From Candidatus Zhuqueibacterota bacterium (GTDB taxonomy: Bacteria > Zhuqueibacterota > Zhuqueibacteria > Oceanimicrobiales > Oceanimicrobiaceae): DNA of 18,762 nt. Positions 1 to 8,151 of this stretch are shown here, in pieces. Every line of letters starts with the position of its first letter. The stretch's first letter is position 1. Both the position numbers and the translations under genes were made by a program. The stretch covers positions 1 through 18,762 of the forward strand of contig JAABYK010000671.1 of the NCBI GenBank assembly GCA_011775825.1, given 5' to 3'. Below the pieces are notes generated by a model, which did no database searches, was not told the origin of the DNA, and was given only the letters and a program-made list of their open reading frames with translations.

Positions 1-40
1 CCGAAACGTCGGGGTCGAAAGAGCAGCCGGCTTTTAAAAC

Positions 41-162
41 TTGTTCCCAAATTTCCATTTGGGAACAAAATTGCCCTGGAAACTTTGTTTCGTTTAGTCA
101 AAACCAGTTCTCGAAACGAAGTTTCTGAAGCAATTACGTTCCAAAATCGAAATTTTGGAACG
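41..162. repeat. Cluster of three abutting palindromes (REP/MITE-like element)
   Basis: Three hairpins sit end to end and use almost every base. Hairpin 1 has perfect 11-bp arms, TTGTTCCCAAA (41-51) and TTTGGGAACAA (58-68), with a 6-nt loop. Hairpin 2 pairs AATTGC (69-74) with GCAATT (130-135) and, after a small internal loop, 79-92 with 112-125 (one G-U pair), around a 19-nt loop. Hairpin 3 has perfect 11-bp arms, CGTTCCAAAAT (137-147) and ATTTTGGAACG (152-162), around CGAA. No protein-coding signal covers it. It resembles compound intergenic palindromic repeats found in many copies in some environmental bacteria. Copy number in this genome cannot be seen here. Confidence 0.75.
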
Positions 163-221
163 AGTTGGTCCGCCTTAATAGTTTTCTCCTAAATCGTATT
201 GCCTTTTTGCTTTTCTTTAGA

Positions 222-240
222 CGCAAACGAGACGTTTGCG
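222..240. repeat. Short perfect hairpin just after the sensor kinase gene
   Basis: The arms CGCAAACG (222-229) and CGTTTGCG (233-240) are perfect 8-bp complements around a 3-nt loop. The hairpin begins 9 nt beyond the stop codon of the minus-strand kinase gene. No T-run follows it in the minus direction, so it is not a classical intrinsic terminator. It could stabilise the mRNA 3' end or act as a Rho-assisted pause site. Confidence 0.5.
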
Positions 241-249
241 GTACCTTGC

Positions 250-1770
250 TTAGCCAATGGGCAATTCGATATGAAATGTCGTCCCTTTTCCTTCACGACT
301 CGCCACACTTATTTTTCCACCGTGTTCTTCAACCACTCGCTTCACAATGGCCAGACCGAGTCCGACGCCGCTTTTCTTGGTGGAAACGTACGGCTCAAAG
401 ATCTTTTGCTTGAGGTCGTCCGGGATGCCGCTGCCGGTATCGGACACTTCTAACAGCACCTTTTCGTCTTGCCGGCGCGTTTTCACGTTCACTTGACCGT
501 CGCTTTTCTCCTTCATGCTGTCAAACGCGTTTTCGATCAAATTGATCAGCACGCGACGCATCTTCTCATGGTCGAACTCAAACTCGGGCAGCGATGCATC
601 TAACTCGGTGTGGAGTCTCCTGTCTGAGTATAATTTGCTCACTTCGTTAATCAGCTCGTTAACATTCGCCCGTGCGAGATTGAGTGTCGGCATGCGTGCA
701 AATTCGGAGAATTCCCGCACCAGGGTCCGCAGACTCTCAACTTCATCGTTCACGATTTCCGAGCATTCCTCAAGCAGCTTTTGATATTCCGGATCGTCGC
801 CCGAGTATTTGTCTTTCATTTGCTGCACGGTCAATTGGATGGGCGTCAGCGGGTTCTTGATTTCGTGAGCCAAAATGCGCGCGATCTCCCGCCAGACCAC
901 CATCTTCTCCAGCGCGATCACTTGATCCTGTTTTTCTTTCAGCGTGGCGACCATTTGATTAAAGGCCCTGACCAATTCTCCAACTTCGTCCTTCGATGAA
1001 ACTCGCACGCGATGGGACCAATCGCCCGCGGCCACTTTCTTAGTCCCTTCAACCAATTTGATGAGAGGATGGGTGATCTTACGCGAAAAAACATATCCCA
1101 CCGCAACCGAAATGGCTGACAGACTGGCATAAACCACAAAAAAGGAAAGCACAAAGCCTTCGGTCAAATTCAAAAAATCCAGAGTCTTGAATATCTGATT
1201 GACTTCCACAATCTGGTCCGAGCCCCTTACAAATTCTTGGTCGATGGCCTTTGTTGCAACCACGAATCCTTTGATCGCATCGTTTCGTATCACCGGGGCG
1301 AACGCGGAAACGTGGCTGCGATCATCACCTAATCTCAAGAGTTCCGGTTCTCTTTTTTGTGTTAACGGCTTTACAATATTCAGATAAAGTTGGGGAAATT
1401 CTGCATCCAGAACGTTGCTGCCAGTATACTGCAAATTGCCGTGTTGATCAAAAATATCAATCTTGCCGGTACCCAGCTCTTCGGCTTTGTTGGAGATAGA
1501 TGCTGCGACCCCGTCTTGTTTGTTCAGCAACTTCTCAACCCAGTCCGATGCAGCGAACTCTTTGGCCGCAGTCAGGGTTTGCTTCTTGTACTCAGCGTAC
1601 AATTCACGGGAAATGTTGACCGCGTCTTCCAAAGCTGACTCGACTTTTTTGTTGAATCCGATGCCACGGCTTTTTTCGTGAAGATTCTTAAGCAGAACGT
1701 AAACCGGATAGACGGGTAGTAGCGTGATGACCAGAAGCGAAAGCACGATTTTGGTGCGAATGCGATTCAT
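250..1770 (-). CDS. NtrY-like membrane sensor histidine kinase
   Basis: This is a 506-residue two-component sensor kinase of the inner membrane. TM1 spans about residues 9-27, followed by an extracytoplasmic sensing region to about 204. TM2 (about 205-228) leads into a HAMP domain (about 230-283). The H-box reads HEIKNPLTPIQLT, with phospho-acceptor His302. The ATPase domain has the N-box Asn414 (NLIENAFDS), DTGSGIPDD and GVGLGLAIVKR. The wording around the H-box (VVWREIARILAHEIKNPLTP) is characteristic of NtrY-type kinases. The ATG at 1770 overlaps the end of the DUF4390-like gene by 4 nt, indicating translational coupling. No response regulator is visible in the window, and the 249 bases beyond its stop hold only repeats, so the partner lies elsewhere. 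The ligand is unknown. Domain calls are strong; equivalence to NtrY of nitrogen control is not implied. Confidence 0.93.
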   Translation of the reverse strand: MNRIRTKIVLSLLVITLLPVYPVYVLLKNLHEKSRGIGFNKKVESALEDAVNISRELYAEYKKQTLTAAKEFAASDWVEKLLNKQDGVAASISNKAEELGTGKIDIFDQHGNLQYTGSNVLDAEFPQLYLNIVKPLTQKREPELLRLGDDRSHVSAFAPVIRNDAIKGFVVATKAIDQEFVRGSDQIVEVNQIFKTLDFLNLTEGFVLSFFVVYASLSAISVAVGYVFSRKITHPLIKLVEGTKKVAAGDWSHRVRVSSKDEVGELVRAFNQMVATLKEKQDQVIALEKMVVWREIARILAHEIKNPLTPIQLTVQQMKDKYSGDDPEYQKLLEECSEIVNDEVESLRTLVREFSEFARMPTLNLARANVNELINEVSKLYSDRRLHTELDASLPEFEFDHEKMRRVLINLIENAFDSMKEKSDGQVNVKTRRQDEKVLLEVSDTGSGIPDDLKQKIFEPYVSTKKSGVGLGLAIVKRVVEEHGGKISVASREGKGTTFHIELPIG

Positions 1771-2477
1771 TTCAAATCATTGATGTTAAACGACTCTGCG
1801 GAATGCCAGCTTGAAACATATTTTGAACTCTTGTCTCCACCCACAAAAAGGGAAATGAGACTGCTGAGATTGAGTTTAAAACCGCTGGAACGATCTTCCG
1901 AAGCCAGGTTTTCTTCCGTCTGATTGGGATTGAGCAGCCAGTCGGTCACCTTGTCACCTTGCCGCGAAGAAATCGGGATAATGCCCACTCGCATTCGAAT
2001 TTGGTAAGTGGCGTTGCGGTTCAAAATATCCTTCGGCACCAGGATGACATTTTCCATGCGGCTGGTCATTGCTTTTACTTTCTCAAAATCCGTGTACGCT
2101 TGTGCCGCTTGTATGGTATCGTGGCTCTCAATCACATAGCGCTCGTCCCAAATGTCATATAAAATCGTTCGAGACAGTTGCTTTCGCAAGATCTGTCTGT
2201 CGCCGCCCTCCAGAAGCCTGATTTCGATTTGGATGATCGACGGCAGACCGCTTTGAATGGTTCCGACAATTTTCTTTGAAAAGAGATTTTGAAAAACCGC
2301 GGATACCACAAGCTGCTCGCCTTTTGTTTGGGCTCTAATTTGCTCCACGCGGATCTCCGGCTCATCACCTGAATAAGCCCGCGTCGATGCGAACAAAACC
2401 AGCGCAATGAGGCACGCCGTTTGCCCCCAAAATCGCAGCGAATATAAAAAAGGATATTGAAAACCGTTAGCAATCAA
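1767..2477 (-). CDS. DUF4390-like exported protein
   Basis: This 236-residue protein has an N-terminal hydrophobic segment (about residues 12-34, ending near STRAYSG) that looks like a signal peptide or anchor. The rest is a soluble domain with alternating beta pattern and the stretch SGLPSIIQIEIRLLE followed by W-D-E-R. This resembles DUF4390, a family I recall lying next to NtrY-type kinase genes in beta-proteobacteria; the neighbour here is indeed an NtrY-like kinase. No ATG is available before the signal segment. The TTG at 2477, 2 nt after the stop of the Omp85 gene, is the only start that keeps it, and it implies translational coupling. The stop overlaps the kinase ATG by 4 nt. A periplasmic partner that feeds the kinase is plausible but inferred. 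Function is unknown. Confidence 0.75.
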   Translation of the reverse strand: MIANGFQYPFLYSLRFWGQTACLIALVLFASTRAYSGDEPEIRVEQIRAQTKGEQLVVSAVFQNLFSKKIVGTIQSGLPSIIQIEIRLLEGGDRQILRKQLSRTILYDIWDERYVIESHDTIQAAQAYTDFEKVKAMTSRMENVILVPKDILNRNATYQIRMRVGIIPISSRQGDKVTDWLLNPNQTEENLASEDRSSGFKLNLSSLISLFVGGDKSSKYVSSWHSAESFNINDLK

Positions 2478-2479
2478 TT

Positions 2480-3853
2480 TCAGAAAGTATGCCCCAATGA
2501 TACGTGAAATTGAAAATCGTTTTCATCCACTTTGTTTAATGGAAAGGAAAAATCAAATCGCGTCATCCCCAAGATGGGGAGTTTATAGCGAAAGCCGAAA
2601 CCGGCGGCAGAAAACAGATCGTCAAACTTAGGGGTTTGCCCCGACTGCCAAATTCCACCGACATCGAAAAACAGAATCCCCGAAAACTTGTGAAACGGAA
2701 AATTCCTTGTCGAAAGCGGAAATCGAAATTCGGCATTGCTCCGAAACAACTTAGTGCCCCAACCGACCGGAGTCAACCTGCGGTCTGGATAGCCGCGCAA
2801 GGAATTGGCGCCTCCCAAATAGAATCGTTCGTAAAAAGGCGAGTTGTCCGTGGTGTAGCCGCCTTTGACATGGAACGCAAAAACCTGGCGTCCGAAAAGT
2901 CTCTTGTAGAACCGGCTGTCCAACATCACCTTGGGGAAGTTGAGATCGCTGCCCAGCTCATCATGAGCTAACTCAAATGACAACGCACCCCAAAATCCAT
3001 TCAGCGGATAAGCCGGATTGTCGCGTAGATCTGCATTTAAGATGAAAGAAAAGGCCCCGATTTGTGTCTCCTGCACATCATCGGCAATGTCCGGCGGAAG
3101 CAGTGTTGTTGTTGAGTCTAAATCAGAGAAATCTATGAATTCATCCGGTTCGTGGGTTTCGATTCTATAGGCAAAATTGAGATGTTTGAACAGGCCTTCC
3201 TGCCCGCCGATTTGGAATCGCAATCCGCCAAACCCGACATCTTGAGTTGAGCGATCGCTGCCCAGATAGTGGATAAATTCTCGGCCGCCGCCAAAAAGCT
3301 CGAAATCCCAAAAGGCCGTATCATCGAACAGATTTGAGTTACGGAACCCGAGAGACAGCTTGCCAATGCGGTCTCCGAGGACCAGCCGAAGGCCGATCAT
3401 GTTCCCGCTTCCAAAAAAGTTGTCAAACCGCAAGCTAGCAGGCACGAAAAACCAGCCCCTGAGATCGCTGTGTCCGCCTTCAAATTGAAAATAGGGCCAA
3501 TGCCGCTCTTGCACCTCGATGACCAGAATGACTTTTCCCTTCTCCGAACCGGGCCGGGCATAGAATTCCACGTCTTTAAAGAAATTCGTCTGTGCCAGCC
3601 GAAGTTGGTTGGCTTCCAGTACGGCAGGATTTACGGTATCCCCGGGCTGAATCGTGAGATGTCTGAGGATGACCTCGTCATTGGTCTTGGTATTGCCTTC
3701 AAACTCAAATTTCTCGACGGTTAGCCGAGGAGGTGCGCCGCGCCCCTGCCCGAATACAGATGGGTGTGATAAGGAGGAAAAGAAGATAAGCCCAGCCCAA
3801 AAACAGACGGCCAGACACAAGCGAGTTTGGAATTTAAAAAGGGAACCTTTCAT
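2480..3853 (-). CDS. Short Omp85 (BamA/TamA-type) outer-membrane protein, one POTRA
   Basis: From the ATG at 3853 this is a 457-residue outer-membrane protein. A signal peptide covers about residues 1-35 (MKGSLFKFQTRLCLAVCF... VFGQG). A single POTRA domain follows at about 43-117 (VEKFEFEGNTKTNDEVILRH ... FFKDVEFYARPG). The rest is a beta-barrel carrying the Omp85 hallmark LRGY (352-355) after FYLGGANS, and ends in a C-terminal Phe (SLGHTF), a typical outer-membrane sorting signal. BamA has five POTRAs and about 800 residues, so this is not the main assembly factor; it is a short TamA- or surface-antigen-like relative. A TTG start at 3901 would place 16 odd residues before the signal peptide, so I prefer 3853. 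No clear Shine-Dalgarno precedes it. It heads the operon with the DUF4390-like and kinase genes. Substrate is unknown. Confidence 0.9.
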   Translation of the reverse strand: MKGSLFKFQTRLCLAVCFWAGLIFFSSLSHPSVFGQGRGAPPRLTVEKFEFEGNTKTNDEVILRHLTIQPGDTVNPAVLEANQLRLAQTNFFKDVEFYARPGSEKGKVILVIEVQERHWPYFQFEGGHSDLRGWFFVPASLRFDNFFGSGNMIGLRLVLGDRIGKLSLGFRNSNLFDDTAFWDFELFGGGREFIHYLGSDRSTQDVGFGGLRFQIGGQEGLFKHLNFAYRIETHEPDEFIDFSDLDSTTTLLPPDIADDVQETQIGAFSFILNADLRDNPAYPLNGFWGALSFELAHDELGSDLNFPKVMLDSRFYKRLFGRQVFAFHVKGGYTTDNSPFYERFYLGGANSLRGYPDRRLTPVGWGTKLFRSNAEFRFPLSTRNFPFHKFSGILFFDVGGIWQSGQTPKFDDLFSAAGFGFRYKLPILGMTRFDFSFPLNKVDENDFQFHVSLGHTF

Positions 3854-3916
3854 GATTGATCTGGAGGTAAATTTAATGGAATTCTCTTGGAAATCAAGCA
3901 ATAAGTTCTTAATGTG

Positions 3917-3947
3917 ATTATATGATCTGATTCAAATTTCAGGCCAA
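3917..3947 (-). promoter_or_regulatory. Possible promoter of the Omp85-DUF4390-kinase operon
   Basis: On the minus strand a perfect TATAAT (3922-3917) lies 19 nt downstream of TTGGCC (3947-3942). The position would give a leader of roughly 55 nt before the ATG at 3853. Spacing is longer than ideal and the -35 match is only partial, so this is tentative. Confidence 0.35.
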
Positions 3948-4259
3948 CTTGCGAAGAGCAAACCTCTTAACCTACATTGTTGTTTTTATAAAACTTAGTT
4001 TTTACTCATAGTTAATATCGACACAGAGGCTAAGTGAATCGACACAACAAGTGTGGTGATTTTGCTACATAGTATAGTTCCCGAACGAAAACGGAAAGAC
4101 CAAGTCACTCTACACTCTTTTTGTGGCTGGATTCCCCTAACCCGGACGGAGTATCGGGAACCAAAAAGTCAAAATGATTGAAGTCAAAATAATTTATGTT
4201 GTAGAGCAATTCATACGAGACTATTTAGTGACTGACCGAACACCCGTGTTGTCTCCGTG

Positions 4260-4332
4260 TGTCATTCCTCAGGAATCTTTTCTTGGTTGTCCGTAAAGTG
4301 CTGTTAATTAAAAAGATTCTTCCAGAATGACA
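4260..4332. repeat. Imperfect inverted repeat of the GTCATTC...GAATGAC type (REP-like)
   Basis: Two 22-nt arms pair as 8 bp (TGTCATTC 4260-4267 with GAATGACA 4325-4332), a 5x5 internal loop, then 9 bp (GAATCTTTT 4273-4281 with AAAAGATTC 4311-4319), around a 29-nt loop. The ends match the common REP-like family whose arms read GTCATTC... AGGAATCTTT. It is intergenic, between divergent transcription units. Mobility or regulatory effect is not shown by the sequence. Confidence 0.7.
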
Positions 4333-4515
4333 TTCTCGTGCGTTATGTTTGAGATTCAGGAACATGAGTTTTCGGTCAAGCACTATTCTATTTAGGGCAA
4401 AACAATTCACCCCGTGAGATAAAAGGGAGATAAACCGGTTTGGAGCAACCTTAAGGAGCCTAAAACAACGCATCGTTTCGTGAACTTTGCCCTGCGCTGA
4501 ATCGTTAGAGCATTC

Positions 4516-5478
4516 ATGTCAGAAAAATTGAAACAAAAATTCCAGGGGGCCCTCCTGGGGACGTTCGTTGGCGATGCGTTGGGCATGCCGGTTGAGGGCT
4601 GGAGTCCGGGAGCCATTTCCGAACGACTTGGGGACGTGCGAGACATGCTGGACGCACGCCTCGGAAAAGGCACGTACACGGACGACACCCAAATGATGAT
4701 CGGGATCGCGGAATCGCTGATCGAGTGCGGTGACTTAAATGGCGAGCACCTGGCGCTGCGTTTTTTGGACAATTTCGATCCCAGCCGCGGATACGGGGGC
4801 GGAACCGTGCAAGCCTTAAGCTTGATCGAGCAAGGCGTCCCGTGGGATGCAGTGGGCAAACAGATTTTTCAGGGCGGCTCGTTTGGAAACGGATCATCCA
4901 TGCGAATCGCACCAGTGGGCGTTTTCTACTATGATGATCCGTACGTGCTCCGCGAAAAAGCGTATCTCTCCAGTCAAATCACCCATGCTCACCCACTTGG
5001 CAAAGAGAGTGCGGCTTTGCAGGCATTTGCGATTGCCAGAGCGACTCTGGCCAATCCCACTGAAGAACTCGACGTGCACGCGTTTCTTGGCGATCTCATA
5101 GCGTTTGTGGAACCGGAAGCCGAAGAACTGATTCGCAATCTGTACAAATTAGAAAGCTTTTTGATAGACACCCCGACCATCGATCACGTTGTGTCAAGCA
5201 TGGGCAACGACGTTCGAAGTTATGTCTCCGTCCCCGCCGCGATCTACGCCTTCTTAAATAAACATCACTCCTTCGAAGAAGCCGTGGTTTTTGGCGTGTC
5301 TCTTGGCGGCGACACCGATACCATTGGGGCCATGACCGGCGCCATCGCTGGTGCCTATCACGGCATCGACAGAGTCCCCTCCCGCTGGCTCACCGATCTG
5401 GAAAATGGGGCCAAAGGCAAAGATTATGTCTCCGACCTGGCTTCCCAACTTTATGAAATTAAAGTGACTACGCTGTAA
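4516..5478 (+). CDS. ADP-ribosylglycohydrolase family protein
   Basis: This 320-residue protein belongs to the DraG/ARH family, which hydrolyses ADP-ribose from proteins or related ADP-ribosyl compounds using two divalent metals. The family signature is complete: GTFVGDALGMPVEGW near the N-terminus, YTDDTQM with Thr55-Asp56-Asp57 as metal ligands, GYGGGT, GNGSSMRIAPVG, THAHPLG, and GGDTDTIGAMTGAIAGAYHG supplying Asp266, Asp268 and Thr269. Spacing and length are those of a single-domain cytoplasmic enzyme; there is no signal peptide. The ATG at 4516 has only a weak upstream TTAGAG. It stands alone, separated by repeat-bearing gaps from both neighbours, and no ADP-ribosyltransferase or toxin gene is adjacent, so its substrate cannot be inferred from context. 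Confidence 0.93.
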   Translation: MSEKLKQKFQGALLGTFVGDALGMPVEGWSPGAISERLGDVRDMLDARLGKGTYTDDTQMMIGIAESLIECGDLNGEHLALRFLDNFDPSRGYGGGTVQALSLIEQGVPWDAVGKQIFQGGSFGNGSSMRIAPVGVFYYDDPYVLREKAYLSSQITHAHPLGKESAALQAFAIARATLANPTEELDVHAFLGDLIAFVEPEAEELIRNLYKLESFLIDTPTIDHVVSSMGNDVRSYVSVPAAIYAFLNKHHSFEEAVVFGVSLGGDTDTIGAMTGAIAGAYHGIDRVPSRWLTDLENGAKGKDYVSDLASQLYEIKVTTL

Positions 5479-5551
5479 CTTTTTCGCTTGCTTTTCGGGA
5501 TTCGTTTGATTAACATTTCAAATCAGTGTCTGAACGAAAAAGAGTTTTCGA

Positions 5552-5637
5552 GTCATTCCCGCATGGGTTGGGCAGGCATCTCCTTGCCAAAAACCAGGAG
5601 ATTCCGGCTCAAAAGATTACCGAAACGACGTGATCTG
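5552..5637. repeat. Degenerate REP-like hairpin
   Basis: GTCATTCCCGC at the left and a decayed complement near ACCGAAACGAC at the right flank an inner hairpin, ATCTCCT (5578-5584) with AGGAGAT (5596-5602). This is the layout of the widespread GTCATTCCCGC... GGCATCTCC... GGAGATTCCGG repeat. The outer arms now pair poorly, so it looks like an old copy. A short open frame crossing it is not a gene. Confidence 0.5.
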
Positions 5638-5709
5638 TCAGTTTCCTTCAGACATAATTACAATATAGCTGAGATTGGATAAAGTCAAGACATTTAAAAC
5701 GAAGCGGTG

Positions 5710-7443
5710 ATGGACAAAACCCAAGTCGCAGCCATCTTTGAGGAAATTGCCGTCCTATTGGAAATCAAAGGCGAGAATCCGTTCAAAAGTCGTGCTTATG
5801 AACGGGCAGCACGCACCATTTTGAGTCGAAGCACAGACATCAAGGAATTGGTGGAGACAGGCAAGATCCATGAAATCAAGGGCATTGGCACGGCACTTGC
5901 AGAGAAGATCGGCGAACTTGTTGCAACCGGCAGGTTGACCTACTACGACAAGTTGAAGGCTTCTATTCCAGGCAGCCTACTGGAAATGACCGCCATTCCC
6001 GGCTTTGGTCCGAAAAAGATCAAAATGGTGTACGAGGTGTTGGGGATAAGAACGATTGGTGAATTAGAGGTCGCGTGCAAAGAAAATCGCCTGGCCGATT
6101 TGGCAGGATTTGGAGCCAAAACGCAGGAGAGAATTCTCCGGGGCATCGAATTCATCAAAAAAGGCAAAGAACGGTTCCTGTACCATCATGCTGAAGAAGC
6201 GGCGAAGCCTCTATTTGAAGCACTGTCCAATCATCCCAAAGTCATCCGGGCAGAGGTGTGCGGAAGCTTGCGTCGAAAGAAAGAAACTGTGAAAGATATC
6301 GATATCATCGCCAGCACCAGGGAAGAGGATGTCCCGCAAATCATGGAGTTTTTTACGACTCGACCGGAGGTAGACACGATAACGGCCAGAGGTTCGACAA
6401 AATCAAGTGTGGTGCTTAAACGTGGCATCAACGCCGATCTGCGCATCATGCCCGATGACAAATTTGCAACCATTTTGCACCATTTCACCGGTTCGGCGGA
6501 ACACAATACGGCCATGCGCGGACTGGCCAAGAAATTAAAGTTGAAAATAAGCGAATACGGTTTGTTCCGAAATGATGATGAGTTGATTCCGTGCAAGGAA
6601 GAAGCGGACATGTTCGCCGCGCTTGGTCTGGCCTACATTCCACCGGAACTGCGTGAAGATAATGATGAAATCGAAGCTGCCGCAGAAAATCGCATTCCGA
6701 ACCTTGTTGAAGGTTCCGACATCCAGGGCATTTTGCATTGTCATTCTACCTTTAGCGATGGTGCGAATACGATTGAAGAAATGGCAGTCGCAACCAAAGA
6801 ATTGGGATATGAATATTTCGGGCTGTGTGACCACAGTCAGATCGTGGTTTACGCGCGCGGACTGACGCCGGAGCAAGTAAAAGAGCAACATGCCAGGGTC
6901 GATGAGTTGAATCAAAAATTCGATGGATTTAAGATTCTCAAAGGCACGGAATGCGACATCTTGAACGACGGGACTTTGGATTACGCGGACGACGTTTTGA
7001 ATTCGTTCGACTTCGTCGTGGCTTCTGTACATACCAATTTGAACATGTCTCCGGAAGATGCCACAAACCGCATTTTGAAGGCCATGCAAAATCCTTACGT
7101 AAACATCCTCGGGCATCCGACAGGCCGGATTCTCATGGGTCGGCAAGGCTTGCTTCTGGACATGCATCGCATTATCGATGCCGCAGCGGAATTTAACGTG
7201 GCCATCGAACTCAACGCCAGCCCATACCGCCTGGACATCGATTGGCGGTATTGCAAATATGCCAAAGAAAGAGACGTACTGATCAGCATTAACCCGGATG
7301 CTCACAGCGTCAGCGGTTTGCAGGATATGCGATATGGCGTTGGCATCGCTCGTAAAGGTTGGTTGGAAAAGGAAAACATCCTCAACGCCATGTCACTCGA
7401 GAAAATTGAGTCATATTTCAAAATGAAACGAAATAAAATGTGA
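5710..7443 (+). CDS. polX: DNA polymerase/3'-5' exonuclease PolX
   Basis: A 577-residue two-domain repair enzyme. Numbering below counts from an in-frame GTG one codon upstream of the chosen ATG. The N-terminal polymerase-X half has an 8-kDa helix-hairpin-helix region (IKGIGTALAEKI, IPGFGPKKI), then the nucleotidyltransferase motif CGSLRRKKETVKDIDII with Asp197 and Asp199 and the third carboxylate Asp244 (INADLRIM). The C-terminal half is a PHP phosphoesterase with HCHSTFSDG (His344, His346), DHS, GTECDI, VASVHT, LGHPTGR and NPDAHS, so metal ligands for 3'-5' exonuclease activity appear intact. Bacterial PolX proteins of this length perform gap filling in base-excision repair. Start is the ATG at 5710 or the adjoining GTG at 5707. 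It is monocistronic as far as spacing shows. Confidence 0.96.
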   Translation: MDKTQVAAIFEEIAVLLEIKGENPFKSRAYERAARTILSRSTDIKELVETGKIHEIKGIGTALAEKIGELVATGRLTYYDKLKASIPGSLLEMTAIPGFGPKKIKMVYEVLGIRTIGELEVACKENRLADLAGFGAKTQERILRGIEFIKKGKERFLYHHAEEAAKPLFEALSNHPKVIRAEVCGSLRRKKETVKDIDIIASTREEDVPQIMEFFTTRPEVDTITARGSTKSSVVLKRGINADLRIMPDDKFATILHHFTGSAEHNTAMRGLAKKLKLKISEYGLFRNDDELIPCKEEADMFAALGLAYIPPELREDNDEIEAAAENRIPNLVEGSDIQGILHCHSTFSDGANTIEEMAVATKELGYEYFGLCDHSQIVVYARGLTPEQVKEQHARVDELNQKFDGFKILKGTECDILNDGTLDYADDVLNSFDFVVASVHTNLNMSPEDATNRILKAMQNPYVNILGHPTGRILMGRQGLLLDMHRIIDAAAEFNVAIELNASPYRLDIDWRYCKYAKERDVLISINPDAHSVSGLQDMRYGVGIARKGWLEKENILNAMSLEKIESYFKMKRNKM

Positions 7444-7509
7444 AGCAAAATGCACAAATTTCGTAACATAGAGGAGAGGATTGCTTTATTGTGAATCGAG
7501 GAGAGATTC

Positions 7510-8022
7510 ATGGTCATCTTCTTTACACTTGCTCCTTTAGCCGCCGGATTCTATCTTACCTATTCTCTATTACTTATGAAGAAAGTAAGACTTCCCATCT
7601 ATACCGGTCCGTACAAAAAGAGTCTGACATATGTCAGTTACGGAGCTTTTGCGCTCAGTATTTGTTTGCTGCTGTTTTTTATATTTAGGAAGAGTTTGCC
7701 GGAAATTATCCTGACAACGGCCATTTGTTTGACGGCTTCTGTCACGATACTGCTGTTCCGAGTTTCCATTGGCGAAAATGGCATATTCTTGAAATTGCGG
7801 TTTTACTCGTGGTCCGATTTTGGGAAATACCGTTGGAAGAAGTTCATTCGAGATGGGGTCTGGATTCTGTATCTTTACAACGACGTGAATTTCGAACTGA
7901 CACGCATCGCCATCCCTGAAAGCAAGGTCAGCCGCTTGGATATCATTCTGCAAAACAAAATCGGGCTGAATTATTTGGAAAGAAAGATCGATGGCGTTCG
8001 TCGTGGGGCCGTCAGGCCGTAA
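7510..8022 (+). CDS. Small membrane protein, DUF5673-like
   Basis: This 170-residue protein has three predicted membrane segments (about residues 3-23, 39-59 and 65-85). A C-terminal cytoplasmic domain follows, with a beta-rich pattern and the motif GENGIFLKLRFYSWSDFGKY. The ENGI... W.D...Y pattern recalls DUF5673-type proteins, whose soluble part is thought to be PH-like; I make this assignment from memory and with caution. The start is well supported: ATG at 7510 is preceded by GAGGAGAG at good spacing. It lies 66 nt after polX and is followed by a likely intrinsic terminator at 8062-8083, so it is probably expressed alone or as read-through from polX. Function is unknown. Confidence 0.8.
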   Translation: MVIFFTLAPLAAGFYLTYSLLLMKKVRLPIYTGPYKKSLTYVSYGAFALSICLLLFFIFRKSLPEIILTTAICLTASVTILLFRVSIGENGIFLKLRFYSWSDFGKYRWKKFIRDGVWILYLYNDVNFELTRIAIPESKVSRLDIILQNKIGLNYLERKIDGVRRGAVRP

Positions 8023-8061
8023 GATACATGCTAATGCACGCGCTACAAACAAGCTATTATT

Positions 8062-8083
8062 GTCTGTTCACGGACTCTTTTTT
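8062..8083 (+). terminator. Probable intrinsic terminator after the DUF5673-like gene
   Basis: A short stem GTCTG (8062-8066) / CGGAC (8071-8075), with one G-U pair and a TTCA loop, is followed directly by TCTTTTTT. It sits 40 nt past the stop codon. The stem is short, so efficiency is uncertain. Confidence 0.5.
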
Positions 8084-8151
8084 AGTTTGGACGAAAATTT
8101 TTTAACGCATGAATAATTCGGGTTCATCTATCACAATTTTTGGTGCATACT

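Larger units (their letters stand above)
3854..4515. other. Intergenic region between divergent transcription units
   Basis: No convincing gene is present; the short open frames here lack start signals and family features. It holds the likely promoter of the minus-strand Omp85 operon, a distant 8-bp inverted repeat GTTCCCGA (4077-4084) / TCGGGAAC (4154-4161), a 15-nt-period direct repeat AAGTCAAAAT (4166-4175 and 4181-4190), and the larger inverted repeat at 4260-4332. The promoter of the plus-strand ADP-ribosylglycohydrolase must lie near its right end, but I could not fix it. Confidence 0.6.

Noticed and set aside
4166..4190. Two AAGTCAAAAT direct repeats 15 nt apart as an operator or start of a repeat array
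   Set aside because: There are only two copies in an AT-rich stretch with no adjoining promoter; chance is likely.
4225..4473. 82-residue minus-strand open frame upstream of the ADP-ribosylglycohydrolase
   Set aside because: It spans the inverted repeat at 4260-4332 and shows no start signal or family feature.
5488..5682. 64-residue open frame between the ADP-ribosylglycohydrolase and polX
   Set aside because: It runs through a degenerate REP-like hairpin, has no Shine-Dalgarno and no protein-like composition.
6535..7305. 256-residue minus-strand open frame
   Set aside because: It is entirely antisense to the PHP domain of polX, whose conserved motifs explain the sequence.
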